Shown: piece by piece, positions 7,527-17,195 of the stretch
Layout of the letters: each line of letters opens with the position of its first letter
How positions within the stretch are numbered: the stretch's first letter is position 1
Origin: Bradyrhizobium campsiandrae
GTDB lineage: Bacteria > Pseudomonadota > Alphaproteobacteria > Rhizobiales > Xanthobacteraceae
Assembly (NCBI RefSeq): GCF_014529705.1
Contig: NZ_JAANIH010000006.1
Location: 1 to 64,000 of the forward strand
Direction of reading: 5' to 3'
DNA: 64,000 nucleotides
The notes under the pieces: generated by a model
What the model was told of the DNA's origin: nothing
What the model saw: only the letters and a program-made list of their open reading frames with translations
Databases searched by the model: none
Position numbers and translations under genes: made by a program

Positions 7527-8555
7527 ATGTCACGCCTAGCCATTGCTTCGATCGCGACGCTGTTGATCGTCAGCGACGTGTATGCCGACGAGCCCATCAC
7601 CCTGCGCGACATGGGCTCGTTCCATGTCGGCGGGCGGCTGGTCGAAATCTCCGGCAAGCCGGTGAGGGAGGTCGTGTTCTCGCCAGGCGGCGTGCCTGCC
7701 AAGGTCGATCCCAACGGCACCTACCAGGTCGAGCAAATGTATGTGCAGTATTTCCTGCCGGCGAGCGAGAAGGGCGCCTATCCGCTGCTGATGTGGCACG
7801 GCGGCGGGCTGACCGGCGTCACTTATGAGACCACACCCGATGGGCGCGAAGGCTGGCTGAACTATTTCCTGCGCAAGGGCTGGGCGGTCTATAATTCCGA
7901 CGCGGTGGAGCGCGGGCGCGCGGGCTGGGCGCAATATCCTGACATCTTCAAGGGCGAGCCGGTCTTCCTGACCACGGCCAATCCGTTCGAGCGCTTCCGC
8001 ATCGGCGATGGCCCGAACTCCTACGATCCCGATCCCGCCAAGCGGAAGGTGCTGCCGGGCAACCAGTTCCCCGTTGAACGCTACGAGAATTTCGTCAAGC
8101 AGAACGTGCCGCGCTGGACCACGACGGACGATGCGACCATCGCCGCCTATATCGCCGAGATCGATCGCGTCGGACCCTCGGTGATCCTGTTCCACAGCCA
8201 GGCCGGCAGCTTCGGCTTCAAGGTCGCGCAAGCCCGGCCCGACAAGGTCAAGGCGCTGATTGCGATCGAGCCCGCCGGCATTGGCGATATCGCCAAGGCG
8301 GACGCGCTGAAGAACATCCCGACCCTCATCATCTATGGCGACTATATCGATCGCGATTCGCGCTGGCCCAAAATCCGCGCCAATGGCGTTGCTTTTGCCG
8401 ACGCCATCAAGGCGGCCGGGGGCAGCGTCGACATCGTCGACCTGCCGCAAGTGGGCATCAAGGGCAATTCGCACATGGTGATGATGGACAAGAACAACCT
8501 CGTGGTCGCCGACCTGATCCAGAAATGGCTCGCGGCCAAAGGATTGACGAAGTAG
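7527..8555 (+). CDS. Exported alpha/beta-hydrolase (esterase)
   Basis: The ATG at 7527 is chosen because an AGGGAG ribosome site lies 4 nt before it; an upstream ATG at 7512 does not fit. The product is 342 residues with a signal peptide ending VYA near residue 20. Hydrolase features in order: the oxyanion-hole motif HGGG (LMWHGGGLTG), the nucleophile elbow HSQAG (Ser in GxSxG-like context), an acid-strand region YGDYIDRD and a C-terminal histidine in GNSHMVMMDKNN. It lies between tcuA and tcuB in the same operon. An exported esterase might free a tricarboxylate from an ester before uptake; that substrate link is inference. Confidence 0.8.
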   Translation: MSRLAIASIATLLIVSDVYADEPITLRDMGSFHVGGRLVEISGKPVREVVFSPGGVPAKVDPNGTYQVEQMYVQYFLPASEKGAYPLLMWHGGGLTGVTYETTPDGREGWLNYFLRKGWAVYNSDAVERGRAGWAQYPDIFKGEPVFLTTANPFERFRIGDGPNSYDPDPAKRKVLPGNQFPVERYENFVKQNVPRWTTTDDATIAAYIAEIDRVGPSVILFHSQAGSFGFKVAQARPDKVKALIAIEPAGIGDIAKADALKNIPTLIIYGDYIDRDSRWPKIRANGVAFADAIKAAGGSVDIVDLPQVGIKGNSHMVMMDKNNLVVADLIQKWLAAKGLTK

Positions 8556-8559
8556 CGCC

Positions 8560-9660
8560 ATGCACGGAAGCAGAATCCTGGACGAAGCCGACCGTCTGAT
8601 GACGGTCTGCAATTCCTGCCGCTACTGCGAGGGGCTTTGCGCGGTGTTTCCGGCGATGGAGATGCGGCGCGCCTTCTCGGACGGCGATCTCAACTATCTC
8701 GCCAATCTCTGCCATGCCTGTGGCGCCTGCTATGTCGATTGCCAGTTCTCGCCGCCGCACGAGTTCAACGTCAACGTTCCGAAGACGCTCGCGGTCGCCC
8801 GTGCCGAGTCCTACGCCATTTATGCCTGGCCACAGGCCCTGTCGGGCGCCTTCGCGCACAACGGCCTCGTCATCAGCATCGTCGCTGCGCTCAGCGTGGC
8901 GGCCTTCGTTTTTGGTTTCGCCGCGCTCAATGACCGGAGCGTGCTGTTCGGCGTGCACGCCGGCGCCGGCGCGTTCTACAAGCTGATGCCGCACAATGCG
9001 ATGGCTGCATTGTTCAGCGCTGCATTCCTCTATGCGATCGTCGCACTGGTCATGAGCGTGCGCACATTCTGGCGCGACATCGCCACGCCGGTCGGCGGGC
9101 GCGCCGATGGCGGCTCGATCTTCCAGGCCATTCGCGATGCGGGTGAACTGCGTTATCTCCATGGCGGCGGCGTCGGCTGCTACAACGAGGACGACAAGCC
9201 GACCGACCGGCGTAAATTGTTCCATCACCTGACGTTCTATGGCTTCCTGCTGTGTTTCGCCGCGACGTCGGTGGCGACGCTCTATCACTATCTCCTGGGA
9301 CGCGAGGCGCCGTATCCGTGGTGGGACCTGCCCGTGGTGCTCGGCACGTTCGGCGGCTTCGGCCTGATCGTCGGCCCGATCGGCCTGTTCGTGGCCAAGC
9401 TGCGGCGCGATCCGGCCTTGCTCGACGAAAACCGCTACGGCATGGATGTCGGCTTCATCGCTATGCTGTTCCTGACCGGGCTTACCGGTATGCTGTTGTT
9501 GATCCTGCGTGAGACTGCCGCGATGGGACCGCTGCTGGCGCTGCATCTCGGCGCGGTGTTCGCGCTGTTCATCACCATGCCCTATGGCAAGTTCGTGCAC
9601 GGCATCTACCGCTTTGTGGCATTGGTGCGCTATGCCCAGGAGCGGCGGACGGCTGTCTAG
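8560..9660 (+). CDS. tcuB: Tricarballylate utilisation iron-sulfur membrane protein
   Basis: The N-terminus has two ferredoxin-like cysteine clusters, CNSCRYCEGLC (about residues 17-27) and CHACGACYVDC, each able to bind a [4Fe-4S] centre. Several hydrophobic segments follow (about residues 95-115, 145-165, 220-245, 255-280, 300-325 and 330-350) with conserved histidines, consistent with a membrane-bound electron carrier. TcuB reoxidises the TcuA flavin and delivers electrons to the quinone pool. It starts 4 bp after the esterase stop, supporting a tcuA-esterase-tcuB operon. No tcuC transporter is visible in the window. Confidence 0.85.
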   Translation: MHGSRILDEADRLMTVCNSCRYCEGLCAVFPAMEMRRAFSDGDLNYLANLCHACGACYVDCQFSPPHEFNVNVPKTLAVARAESYAIYAWPQALSGAFAHNGLVISIVAALSVAAFVFGFAALNDRSVLFGVHAGAGAFYKLMPHNAMAALFSAAFLYAIVALVMSVRTFWRDIATPVGGRADGGSIFQAIRDAGELRYLHGGGVGCYNEDDKPTDRRKLFHHLTFYGFLLCFAATSVATLYHYLLGREAPYPWWDLPVVLGTFGGFGLIVGPIGLFVAKLRRDPALLDENRYGMDVGFIAMLFLTGLTGMLLLILRETAAMGPLLALHLGAVFALFITMPYGKFVHGIYRFVALVRYAQERRTAV

Positions 9661-9774
9661 AACGAAATGGACTTGGATTGAATCAGCCGCGGGCTCGGTG
9701 CACCTCCGATACCGTGGAGCAAGACCACGCCGCCAGACCGCGCATGCGCTGGCGCGATGGGCACGGGCCGGGCC

Positions 9775-12700
9775 TCATGCAACCTCGCGCTCCGGCGCGG
9801 ACGCCTGTTCGCGGGCCATCGTCGTTGCCGTGACATAGTCGGTCTTGCCGGTGCCGAGCAGCGGCACCTTGTCGACCACCATGATCGTCGCGGGCACGGT
9901 CAGCTCGGAGGCGCCGATCGACTTGGCCTGAGCCTGCATCGTGCTGCGCTCGGCGTTCTTTTGTGTGGTCAGCAGCACGATGCGCTCGCCCTTGCGCGGG
10001 TCGGGGATCGAGACCGCGACTGAGGCGGCCTGCGGCCACAGCGTGGTCGCGATGCTCTCGACCGCCGACAGGGAGACCATTTCGCCCGCGATCTTGGCAA
10101 AGCGCTTGGCGCGACCCTTGATGGTGATGAAGCCGGCCGCGTCGATGGCCACGATGTCGCCGGTGTCGTGCCAGCCCTCGGGCAGCACTTCGAGCACGCC
10201 AGGATTTTCGGCCCTGAGATAACCGAGCATCACGTTCGGGCCGCGCACCGACAGGCGGCCGCCATCCTCGATGCCGGGGACCGGGTCGAGGCGGCTTTCC
10301 ATCAGCGGCGAGAGCCGGCCGACGGTGCCGGGGCGGTTCGCCATCGGCGTATTCATCGCCAGCACAGGCGCGGTCTCGGTGACGCCATAGCCTTCGAGGA
10401 TGCGGATGCCGTAGCGCTCCATGAACACCTGACGCGTGCGGTCCTTGACGGCTTCCGCGCCGGCGATCACGAGGCGCAAGGTGCGGAAGTCGTAGGCATG
10501 CGCCGAGCGGGCATAGCCTGACAGGAACGTGTCGGTGCCGAACAGGATGGTGGCGCCGGTCTGGTAGATCAGCTCGGGCACGATGCGATAATGCAGCGGC
10601 GAGGGATACATGTAGATCGGAATGCCCGCCAGCATTGGCATCATCATGCCGCCCGTCAGGCCGAATGAATGGAACACCGGCAGCACGTTGAAGACCTTGT
10701 CATTGGCATTGGCATCGACCCGCGCCAGCGCCTGCGCCGCGTTGGCGAGGATGTTGCGGTGGGACAGCACCACGCCCTTGGGCGTGCCTTCGGAGCCTGA
10801 CGTGAACAGCACGACGGCGGGATCGCTCGCCTGGCGGGTGACACGCGGCGTGGTTCCGGCGAGCAGGCCCTTGATCTTGTCGACTGTTCCGATCGAGGCG
10901 CGGATATCTTCGAGATAGATAACGCGCGCCTCGGCGGAGATCGCGGCCATCAGCTTGTCGAGCTTGCCCTTCTCGATGAAGGCCTTCGAGGTCAACACGG
11001 TCTTGACCTGCGCGGCCTTCATGGCGGCCAGGACGTTGACCGGGCCTGCGGAGAAGTTGAGCATGGCCGGGACGCGGCCGATATTTTGCAGCGCCATGAA
11101 GACCACGGCGACGCCGGCGGAGTTCGGCAGCAGGACGCCGACATTCTCGCCGACGGAGGTGCCGTCTTCCAGCTTCCGGCTCAGCACCTGCGCGCCGAGG
11201 ATCAGCTTGCGATAGGTCAGCTTGGTGCCGAGCGCGTCCTCGATGATGACCTTGCCGGTGTCGCGGTCGCGATAGGCATGTCCGAGCGCTTCGAACAGCG
11301 AGTGATCAAGCATGGCGTTCTTCACCAGGGCGTCGATCATGACGTCCTGCAGCGCCGCGCCGGCGGCGTTGCGGCGCGCCTTGCCCTTCAGCTCCGAAGC
11401 AACCGGCAGCTTGACCGGCGGCAGAATCGTGACCGTCACCCGCGGAAACCACGAGCGCTTGATCTGGCTCGAGGTGAGATAACTGAGATGCGAGCGCTGC
11501 GCACCTTCGATCCGGACCGGCACCACCACGGCGTCGGCCTTGTCCGCGATCATTGCCGTGCCGTCATAGACCTTCATCAGCGAACCGGAGACGGTGATGC
11601 GCCCCTCCGGGAAAATGACCACGGGCTCGCCCGCGGCGACCAGCTTGATCAGGTCGCGCGCAGCCAGCGGCTTGGTCGGGTCCATGGTGTAGTGCTTGAC
11701 CACCCGCAGGAAGGGCTTCGCCCACCAGGCCTTGGCGATGCCGGTATCGACCGCGAAGCTGGCGTCGATCGGCAGCACGGCGTGCAGCAGCGGGCCGTCG
11801 ATCAGGCTGACATGATTGGGTGCGATCAGCATCCGCGTGCCCGGAGGCGGCAGGTTTTCGAGGCCGCGAATCTCGGTGCGGAACAGGGCACGGAACAAGA
11901 GGGCGCCGAAATCGCGCACGCCCTCCTTGCCCCATTTCGTCAGCACGAACCACACCGCGCCGAAGCTGGCGACACCGAGGCCGAAGAAGATCCAGCCGAC
12001 ATGCAGCCCGCCCGCCTGCAGCAGCGCGACGAACAGGGAGCCCACCACCATGAAGGCCGCCTGCAGCACATTGCCCGCGGCGATGATGCGGGCGCGCTCG
12101 TTCGGGACCGACCAGGCCTGCACGGCGGCGAAGGAGGGAACCACGAACAGGCCGCCGCCGAACGCGAAGGCGACGAAATCGGCCAGCATACGCAAGCCCA
12201 TGAATGAGGTCGCAAAGTCGATCGCTGCGATGTCCTGGCCCTTGGTCGCGACGGCGATGGCCCAGGCGAGATCAAGGCCGGCACAGCCCATGATGATGGC
12301 GCCGATCGGCACCAGTGCGAGGTTCGGGCGAACGTGGCTCAGGCTGGCGGCGAACAGCGAGCCAGCCGCAATGCCGATCGCGAAGATCGCCAGGCACAGC
12401 GTCACCACCCCTTCACTGCCGCCGACGACGTCCTTGACCAGCGCCGGCAGCAGCGACAGCACGATGGCGCCGACCAGCCAGAACCAGGAGACGATCACCG
12501 TGCCGTCCCACAGCCTGTGGTCCGCGTGCAGCGTCTTGAGCAGGCCAAGCGTCGAGGTCCACGGATTGGCATCGACCGGCAGATCGGGCGCGGAGGGCGT
12601 CGTTTGCGGAATGCGGGAGGCGAAGGCCCAGGACAGCAGGGCCAGCACGACCACGGCCGATGCGACCCAGCCCATGTGGGCGGAGCCGGCCACGAACTGG

Positions 12701-13179
12701 CCGCCGGCGACCGTGCCGCGCCGGATGGCCATGAACGTGGCGCCGTCGACCAGCGCGTTGCCGGTCGCGAGCTCGCCGAGCTCGAGCTGGTCCGGCAGCA
12801 TGGCGTATTTCACGGGGCCGAACAGGGCGGCGATTATGCCGAACAAGGCGAGCGCGGTGAACAATAGCGGCACCGAGTGCATGAAGAAGCCGGCGGCGGC
12901 AAAGCCTGCTGCGAAGATCTCGGCGAACTTCAATCGTCGCGCGACGACCGACTTGACGTATTTGTCGGCGAGCTGGCCGCCGAGCCCGGACAGGATGAAA
13001 TAGGGGAAGATGAAGACGGCGCCTGCCACCGTCACGAGCGCATCGCCGTGGCCGGTCGCCGCGCTGTAAAGCAGGATGATGACGAGCGCGTTCTTGAGCA
13101 CGTTGTCATTGAGCGCCGAGAAGAATTGCGCCCAGAACAGCGGCGCGAAACGGCGTGACGACAGCAAATCCCTGATCAT
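9775..13179 (-). CDS. aas: LplT-PlsC-Aas fusion: lysophospholipid transporter / acyltransferase / acyl-ACP synthetase
   Basis: A three-domain protein of 1134 residues. Residues 1 to about 420 form a 12-helix MFS permease like the lysophospholipid flippase LplT. Residues about 435-630 are a PlsC-type acyltransferase with the NHVSLID box (H-x4-D, near residue 455) and the FPEGR motif. Residues about 650-1134 are an AMP-binding acyl-ACP synthetase with the P-loop TSGSEGTPKG near residue 793 and a YGVTET motif. In enterobacteria LplT and Aas are separate and re-acylate lysophosphatidylethanolamine at the inner membrane; here they are fused. The gene is alone in its orientation; a TetR gene lies about 540 bp upstream, facing the other way. 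Confidence 0.9.
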   Translation of the reverse strand: MIRDLLSSRRFAPLFWAQFFSALNDNVLKNALVIILLYSAATGHGDALVTVAGAVFIFPYFILSGLGGQLADKYVKSVVARRLKFAEIFAAGFAAAGFFMHSVPLLFTALALFGIIAALFGPVKYAMLPDQLELGELATGNALVDGATFMAIRRGTVAGGQFVAGSAHMGWVASAVVVLALLSWAFASRIPQTTPSAPDLPVDANPWTSTLGLLKTLHADHRLWDGTVIVSWFWLVGAIVLSLLPALVKDVVGGSEGVVTLCLAIFAIGIAAGSLFAASLSHVRPNLALVPIGAIIMGCAGLDLAWAIAVATKGQDIAAIDFATSFMGLRMLADFVAFAFGGGLFVVPSFAAVQAWSVPNERARIIAAGNVLQAAFMVVGSLFVALLQAGGLHVGWIFFGLGVASFGAVWFVLTKWGKEGVRDFGALLFRALFRTEIRGLENLPPPGTRMLIAPNHVSLIDGPLLHAVLPIDASFAVDTGIAKAWWAKPFLRVVKHYTMDPTKPLAARDLIKLVAAGEPVVIFPEGRITVSGSLMKVYDGTAMIADKADAVVVPVRIEGAQRSHLSYLTSSQIKRSWFPRVTVTILPPVKLPVASELKGKARRNAAGAALQDVMIDALVKNAMLDHSLFEALGHAYRDRDTGKVIIEDALGTKLTYRKLILGAQVLSRKLEDGTSVGENVGVLLPNSAGVAVVFMALQNIGRVPAMLNFSAGPVNVLAAMKAAQVKTVLTSKAFIEKGKLDKLMAAISAEARVIYLEDIRASIGTVDKIKGLLAGTTPRVTRQASDPAVVLFTSGSEGTPKGVVLSHRNILANAAQALARVDANANDKVFNVLPVFHSFGLTGGMMMPMLAGIPIYMYPSPLHYRIVPELIYQTGATILFGTDTFLSGYARSAHAYDFRTLRLVIAGAEAVKDRTRQVFMERYGIRILEGYGVTETAPVLAMNTPMANRPGTVGRLSPLMESRLDPVPGIEDGGRLSVRGPNVMLGYLRAENPGVLEVLPEGWHDTGDIVAIDAAGFITIKGRAKRFAKIAGEMVSLSAVESIATTLWPQAASVAVSIPDPRKGERIVLLTTQKNAERSTMQAQAKSIGASELTVPATIMVVDKVPLLGTGKTDYVTATTMAREQASAPEREVA

Positions 13180-13339
13180 GACTAGTCCTGTTTTGAAAAA
13201 GGCAGCCTGAGGTTGTTACCTGGTCGGTCGTGCGTCACGACCGGATGAGTGTGGGAGGAGCGATTGCAGGGTGACTGTTGTCACCGGCCTGCTGTGTCCC
13301 CCCGCCTCCGCCGATCTTGTTGGGCGCCAAGTGATCCCG

Positions 13340-13669
13340 TTAGGTTCGAAAAATAGCCGGTCGCGGCCCGCAGTTGGGGCGACCAGGCGCGAAAACCTTG
13401 TCTAAGGTGAGGGCGGCGAGAGGGCGAAGGGGGTTGACCCGGCCGAGCAGGCCGAAGCGGCGACCCTCGAGGGGGGCACGGGCGCGGCTGGCCCGCCACA
13501 TCCGGAAGGTCGCGCGGCGTTCAGCCAGGACGCCGGCAATGTCGCAGGCGTTTGCGATCCGGTCGATCGGCGCCATGGCGAACCGCAGCAGGGCGCGGCC
13601 AAGCCCGGTCACGAGGGCTGCGGCGTCCTCGACGAAGGTGGAGGCGATATCGACAGCGAGCGTTTGCAT
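13340..13669 (-). CDS. Hypothetical protein divergent from the TetR gene
   Basis: I do not recognise this 109-residue product. The start at 13669 is chosen because GGAG lies 9 nt upstream; the frame extends further to a GTG at 13705 through an operator palindrome. The first half is predicted helical and mildly hydrophobic (MQTLAVDIASTFVEDAAALV), and the second half is Arg/Pro-rich. It diverges from the TetR regulator, with TGAACATTGTTCA just upstream of its start, so TetR control is plausible. An ORF on the opposite strand overlaps, and the basic C-terminus makes coding status less certain. Confidence 0.4.
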   Translation of the reverse strand: MQTLAVDIASTFVEDAAALVTGLGRALLRFAMAPIDRIANACDIAGVLAERRATFRMWRASRARAPLEGRRFGLLGRVNPLRPLAALTLDKVFAPGRPNCGPRPAIFRT

Positions 13670-13691
13670 TTTGCAGGTCTCCGGGTTAATT

Positions 13692-13734
13692 TGAACATTG
13701 TTCACATGAGTAGCTTAAAAATGAACAATGTTCA
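13692..13734. promoter_or_regulatory. Two TetR-type operator palindromes
   Basis: TGAACATTGTTCA (13692-13704) and TGAACAATGTTCA (13722-13734) are near-identical 13-bp palindromes 30 bp apart, about three helical turns. One precedes the hypothetical gene; the other overlaps the first codons of the TetR gene. This arrangement is typical of a self-repressing TetR regulator. Confidence 0.75.
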
Positions 13735-14341
13735 AGAGGATTCGCTGCGGGATCGAAAAAAAACCCGGAGGCGGTTCCAGATCCTGGAGATCGCCCGTGG
13801 CATCATTGCATCCAAGGGATTGAGATCGTTGAAGGTTCGGGACGTCGCCGAAGCCGCCAATTGCTCGGTCGGCAGCGTCTATAACGAGTTCGGCGACTTC
13901 GACGGGGTGATCCTGACCGTCAACAGGGAGACGGTTCAGGCGCTGACCGCGCGGCTGCGCGGGGTTCCAGGGGAGGATCCGGTCCGCCAGCTCTATGGAT
14001 TGGCCGAGACCTATCTCGACTTCTTCGCCGAGCACGCCAATTTGCTGCGCTCGCTGTTCGAGCATCGGATGGAGGACGACCGTCCCTATCCCGACGACAT
14101 CCTCCAGATGGTGATGGACGCCTTCGCGTTGATGCATCCGCCGCTGGTGCGGGTGCTGCCGAATGCCGATGACGTCAGGATCGCGCTCTTGTCACGCACG
14201 CTGTTTTCCGCGGTGCATGGGATCATCTCGCTCGGCCTTGAAGAGCGCATGGTCGCCGTGCCGCCGCAGATGCTGCGCCAGCAGGTCACGCAATTCCTGG
14301 ACGCGCATCTCGTGGGTCTCGGAATCCTGCCGGCGCGCTGA
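13721..14341 (+). CDS. TetR/AcrR-family regulator
   Basis: The N-terminal helix-turn-helix is clear: ILEIARGIIASKGLRSLKVR followed by DVAEAANCSVGSVYNEFGDF, the standard TetR recognition region. The rest is helical and presumably binds a ligand, perhaps a fatty acyl-CoA given the neighbouring lipid gene, but nothing in the sequence proves that. The start is uncertain. An ATG at 13721 gives 206 residues and one at 13706 gives 211, and neither has a ribosome site. With the first choice the start codon lies inside an operator palindrome, so binding would directly block expression. Confidence 0.85.
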   Translation: MNNVQEDSLRDRKKTRRRFQILEIARGIIASKGLRSLKVRDVAEAANCSVGSVYNEFGDFDGVILTVNRETVQALTARLRGVPGEDPVRQLYGLAETYLDFFAEHANLLRSLFEHRMEDDRPYPDDILQMVMDAFALMHPPLVRVLPNADDVRIALLSRTLFSAVHGIISLGLEERMVAVPPQMLRQQVTQFLDAHLVGLGILPAR

Positions 14342-14356
14342 CGACGCTACCCGCCG

Positions 14357-15664
14357 TCACGCGCGGGCAGCTTCGCGCGGCCTTGCGGCGACGACGACGA
14401 CATCCGCTTTCCCGTTGTCGACCTGAACCCGGTTGCGCCCTTTTTCCTTGGCGCGATAGCAGGCGGCATCGGCGCGGCGCATTGCGTCCTCGAGCGTGGT
14501 GTTGCGATCGGCGCTTCCGGCAACGCCGATGCTGGCGGTGATAGCAAAGCAGCGATCATCCCAGGCGAAGCTGAACAGCTCGAGCGAGCGCCGCAGCCGC
14601 TCGGCAATGTCGACGGCCTCGTAGGGCGCGCATTCCGGCAGCATCAGTCCAAATTCATCGCCGCCGAGCCGGGCGACCAGATCCTGCGGCCGTCGGTCCT
14701 GCCGCAACAATTGCGCGACCTGACACAGCAGCCGGTCGCCGGCGAGATGTCCGCAGCTGTCGTTGACGCTCTTGAACTGGTCGAGGTCGAGCAGGATCAG
14801 GCTGAGCGCGCCCGCAGCGTTACCGTCACGCTCGCCTTGCAGGCGCGCCTCGAAGGCGCGGCGGTTGGTGCGGCCCGTGCGCCCGTCGTGCGACGCCTGA
14901 TAGGCCAGGCGCTCCTTCTCCGCGTGCATGGCATCCTCGAATGCCTGTCGCTGCACCACCAGTCGCCGTTTGTGCCCGATCAGGAGCCGGATCAGGGCTG
15001 CGGCAGTGACGATGTTGACGCAGGTCAGCGTCACCTTGATGGTGCGAGAGCCTTCGCCCAGAGCGGTCGAGAATCGCTCTGCATGTCCGGTAAACTGCGT
15101 GTTCAGCTCCGAAAGCCGCGACGACAGGAAGTGCAGCCGATCTGCGTTGCGGATGGGGCCGCCCTTCAGGTCGCTTCGGATCACTTCACTGAAGATGCTG
15201 AGTTCGAGCAGCATCGGGTCGGTGGCAGCCCACTCCCGGATTGCCTCCTGAAAGAAGTTGATGCCGCTGAAGTACCGGAACAACCAGATCATGCCCGGAA
15301 CATCGTCGGGATGGTTGCCGCCTTGCAGGAAGCCGATGCGCGCGAGCTCGACATTGACCGGATCGCGCTCGAGCGCCCACCTTGCGTACTCGTCACCGAT
15401 AGGAACGGCGATCGACGACTGATACTGCGCGAACTGGCTTGCCTCGCCTGACTGCAGATACAGATGGAGAAAATAGACGGCGTTCTTCTGCGAGCGCGAC
15501 CACATCGCCTCGCCGGCGACATAAGCGCGAACCGACGACATCACCTCCAGGCTGAATCCAGCGATCATCGCCTGGAGCACGACGACCATGACGAATGGCG
15601 AGACGAGCTTGATGACGTGAAGGAGACTACGTTCCTTCGCCGAAAATGCTGTTCTGCGAAACAC
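14357..15664 (-). CDS. Membrane-bound diguanylate cyclase
   Basis: A 435-residue protein with a hydrophobic segment near residues 18-38, a periplasmic sensor region to about residue 210, a second membrane helix (VNIVTAAALIRLLIG) and a cytoplasmic GGDEF domain. The active-site motif is LGGDEF near residue 335. An RxxD inhibitory site (RPQD) sits exactly five residues before GGDEF, so product inhibition by c-di-GMP is expected. It makes c-di-GMP from two GTP. The sensor domain is not recognised. It is downstream of pncB with a 226-bp gap, and convergent with the TetR gene. Confidence 0.9.
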   Translation of the reverse strand: MFRRTAFSAKERSLLHVIKLVSPFVMVVVLQAMIAGFSLEVMSSVRAYVAGEAMWSRSQKNAVYFLHLYLQSGEASQFAQYQSSIAVPIGDEYARWALERDPVNVELARIGFLQGGNHPDDVPGMIWLFRYFSGINFFQEAIREWAATDPMLLELSIFSEVIRSDLKGGPIRNADRLHFLSSRLSELNTQFTGHAERFSTALGEGSRTIKVTLTCVNIVTAAALIRLLIGHKRRLVVQRQAFEDAMHAEKERLAYQASHDGRTGRTNRRAFEARLQGERDGNAAGALSLILLDLDQFKSVNDSCGHLAGDRLLCQVAQLLRQDRRPQDLVARLGGDEFGLMLPECAPYEAVDIAERLRRSLELFSFAWDDRCFAITASIGVAGSADRNTTLEDAMRRADAACYRAKEKGRNRVQVDNGKADVVVVAARPREAARA

Positions 15665-15890
15665 CCTGCGTTCCCCAAGTCACGCAACGACCCCAGCGGA
15701 GCGTTGCGCCTGCAACGCCAAGTAGAGGGGATGGTTGCTTAACTGGACCTGAAAACTGCGGGGGACCACATGCTAGAGTGAAAGCGTCGTGAAGCGGATG
15801 TTTCAAATACCGGCGAAGCGGAACTGACGCGGTATCGGCGAACCAATATCGCGTATTCATCGCGTGCGGTTTACTCGATCGAGAGAATTG

Positions 15891-17195
15891 CTAGACCAGC
15901 ACCGGCTTGCGCACGCGGCCGGCGTCGCCGAACACGCGCAGGTATCGCTCGATCTCCGAGGCCATGCCGGTCGCCTTCTCCGGATTGTCGGAGAGCTTGA
16001 CGGCCGGATGTCCGTCGACCGACGACACCTTGCAGACCAGCGAGATCGGATCGAGGTTGAACGAGCCGTCCGGCGCGCAGCCGACGAAGTCGTTGGTGAG
16101 ATTGGTGCCCCAGCCGAAGGAGAGCCGCACGCGGCCGGCGAAGTGGTGATAGGTCTCCTCGATCGAGCCGACGTCCATCGCATCGGAGAACACCAGCAGC
16201 TTGTCCTTGGGGTTACGGCCTTTCTTCTCCCACCACGCGATGATCTCCTCGCCGGCCTGGATCGGCGGCGCGCTGTCGGGGCGGAAGCCGGTCCAGTCGG
16301 CCACCCATTCCGGTGCATCGCGCAGGAAGGCCTTGGTGCCGAAGGCGTCGGGCAACGCGATCAACAGATTGCCGCCATAGGTCTGGCGCCACTGGTCGAG
16401 GATGCGGTAGGGCGCCCAGCGCAGCTCCTCGTCGTCCCTGGCGAGCGCGGCCGCGACCATCGGCAGCTCGTGCGCATTGGTGCCGATGGCTTCGAGATCG
16501 TTGTCCATCGCGAGCAGCACGTTGGAGGTGCCGATGAAGGACGGACCCAGCCCTTCCTTCACCGCTTCCACGCACCAGCGCTGCCACAGGAAGCCGTGGC
16601 GGCGGCGGGTGCCGAAATCGGACAGCCGCAAATTCTCCAGCTTGCGCAGCCGCTCGACCTTGGTCCACAGCTTGGCCTTGGCGCGGGCATAGAGCACGTC
16701 GAGCTCGAAGCGGCCGCGGCCCTTCATGGCCGAACGCGAGCGCAGTTCGTTGAGGATGGCGAGCGCCGGGATCTCCCACATCGTGGTGTGGGTCCATGGC
16801 CCGTGGAAATGCAGCTCGTACTGGCCTTCGACCTTGCGCAGCTCGTATTCGGGAAGGCGGAATTCGGCCAGCCAACGGATGAAGTCCGCCGAGAACATGT
16901 GGGTCTTGCCGTAGAAGGTGTTGCCGGCGAGCCAGATCAGCTCCTTCTTGGAGAAGCGGATGGTCCGGGCGTGGTCGAGCTGGGCCCGCAGCTCGCCCTC
17001 GTCGATGATCTCGGCAAGGCGCACATGGCGCGAGCGGTTGATCACCGAGAAGGTCACCTGCTGATCCGGGTAGTCCTCCCGAATCATCTGCAACATCAAC
17101 AGCTTATAGAAGTCAGTATCAAGCAGGCTGCGGATGATGGGATCCAGCCGCCAGCTGTGATTGTAGGTTCGGCTCGCAATGTCGGTCACTGTCAT
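15891..17195 (-). CDS. pncB: Nicotinate phosphoribosyltransferase
   Basis: Full-length (434 residues) member of the PncB family. Typical features include the N-terminal [15 protein letters not shown], the central HGFLWQRW and GTSNVLLA regions, and the [20 protein letters not shown] segment followed by [10 protein letters not shown], which lines the phosphoribosyl site. It converts nicotinate and PRPP, with ATP, to nicotinate mononucleotide in the Preiss-Handler salvage route to NAD. It is a stand-alone gene with 134 bp between its start and the next gene. Confidence 0.93.
   Translation of the reverse strand: MTVTDIASRTYNHSWRLDPIIRSLLDTDFYKLLMLQMIREDYPDQQVTFSVINRSRHVRLAEIIDEGELRAQLDHARTIRFSKKELIWLAGNTFYGKTHMFSADFIRWLAEFRLPEYELRKVEGQYELHFHGPWTHTTMWEIPALAILNELRSRSAMKGRGRFELDVLYARAKAKLWTKVERLRKLENLRLSDFGTRRRHGFLWQRWCVEAVKEGLGPSFIGTSNVLLAMDNDLEAIGTNAHELPMVAAALARDDEELRWAPYRILDQWRQTYGGNLLIALPDAFGTKAFLRDAPEWVADWTGFRPDSAPPIQAGEEIIAWWEKKGRNPKDKLLVFSDAMDVGSIEETYHHFAGRVRLSFGWGTNLTNDFVGCAPDGSFNLDPISLVCKVSSVDGHPAVKLSDNPEKATGMASEIERYLRVFGDAGRVRKPVLV

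Noticed and set aside
13374-13694. 106-aa plus-strand ORF before the TetR gene
   Set aside because: It is Arg-rich with no ribosome site and is antisense to a frame with a better start at 13669. The minus frame is kept only with low confidence.
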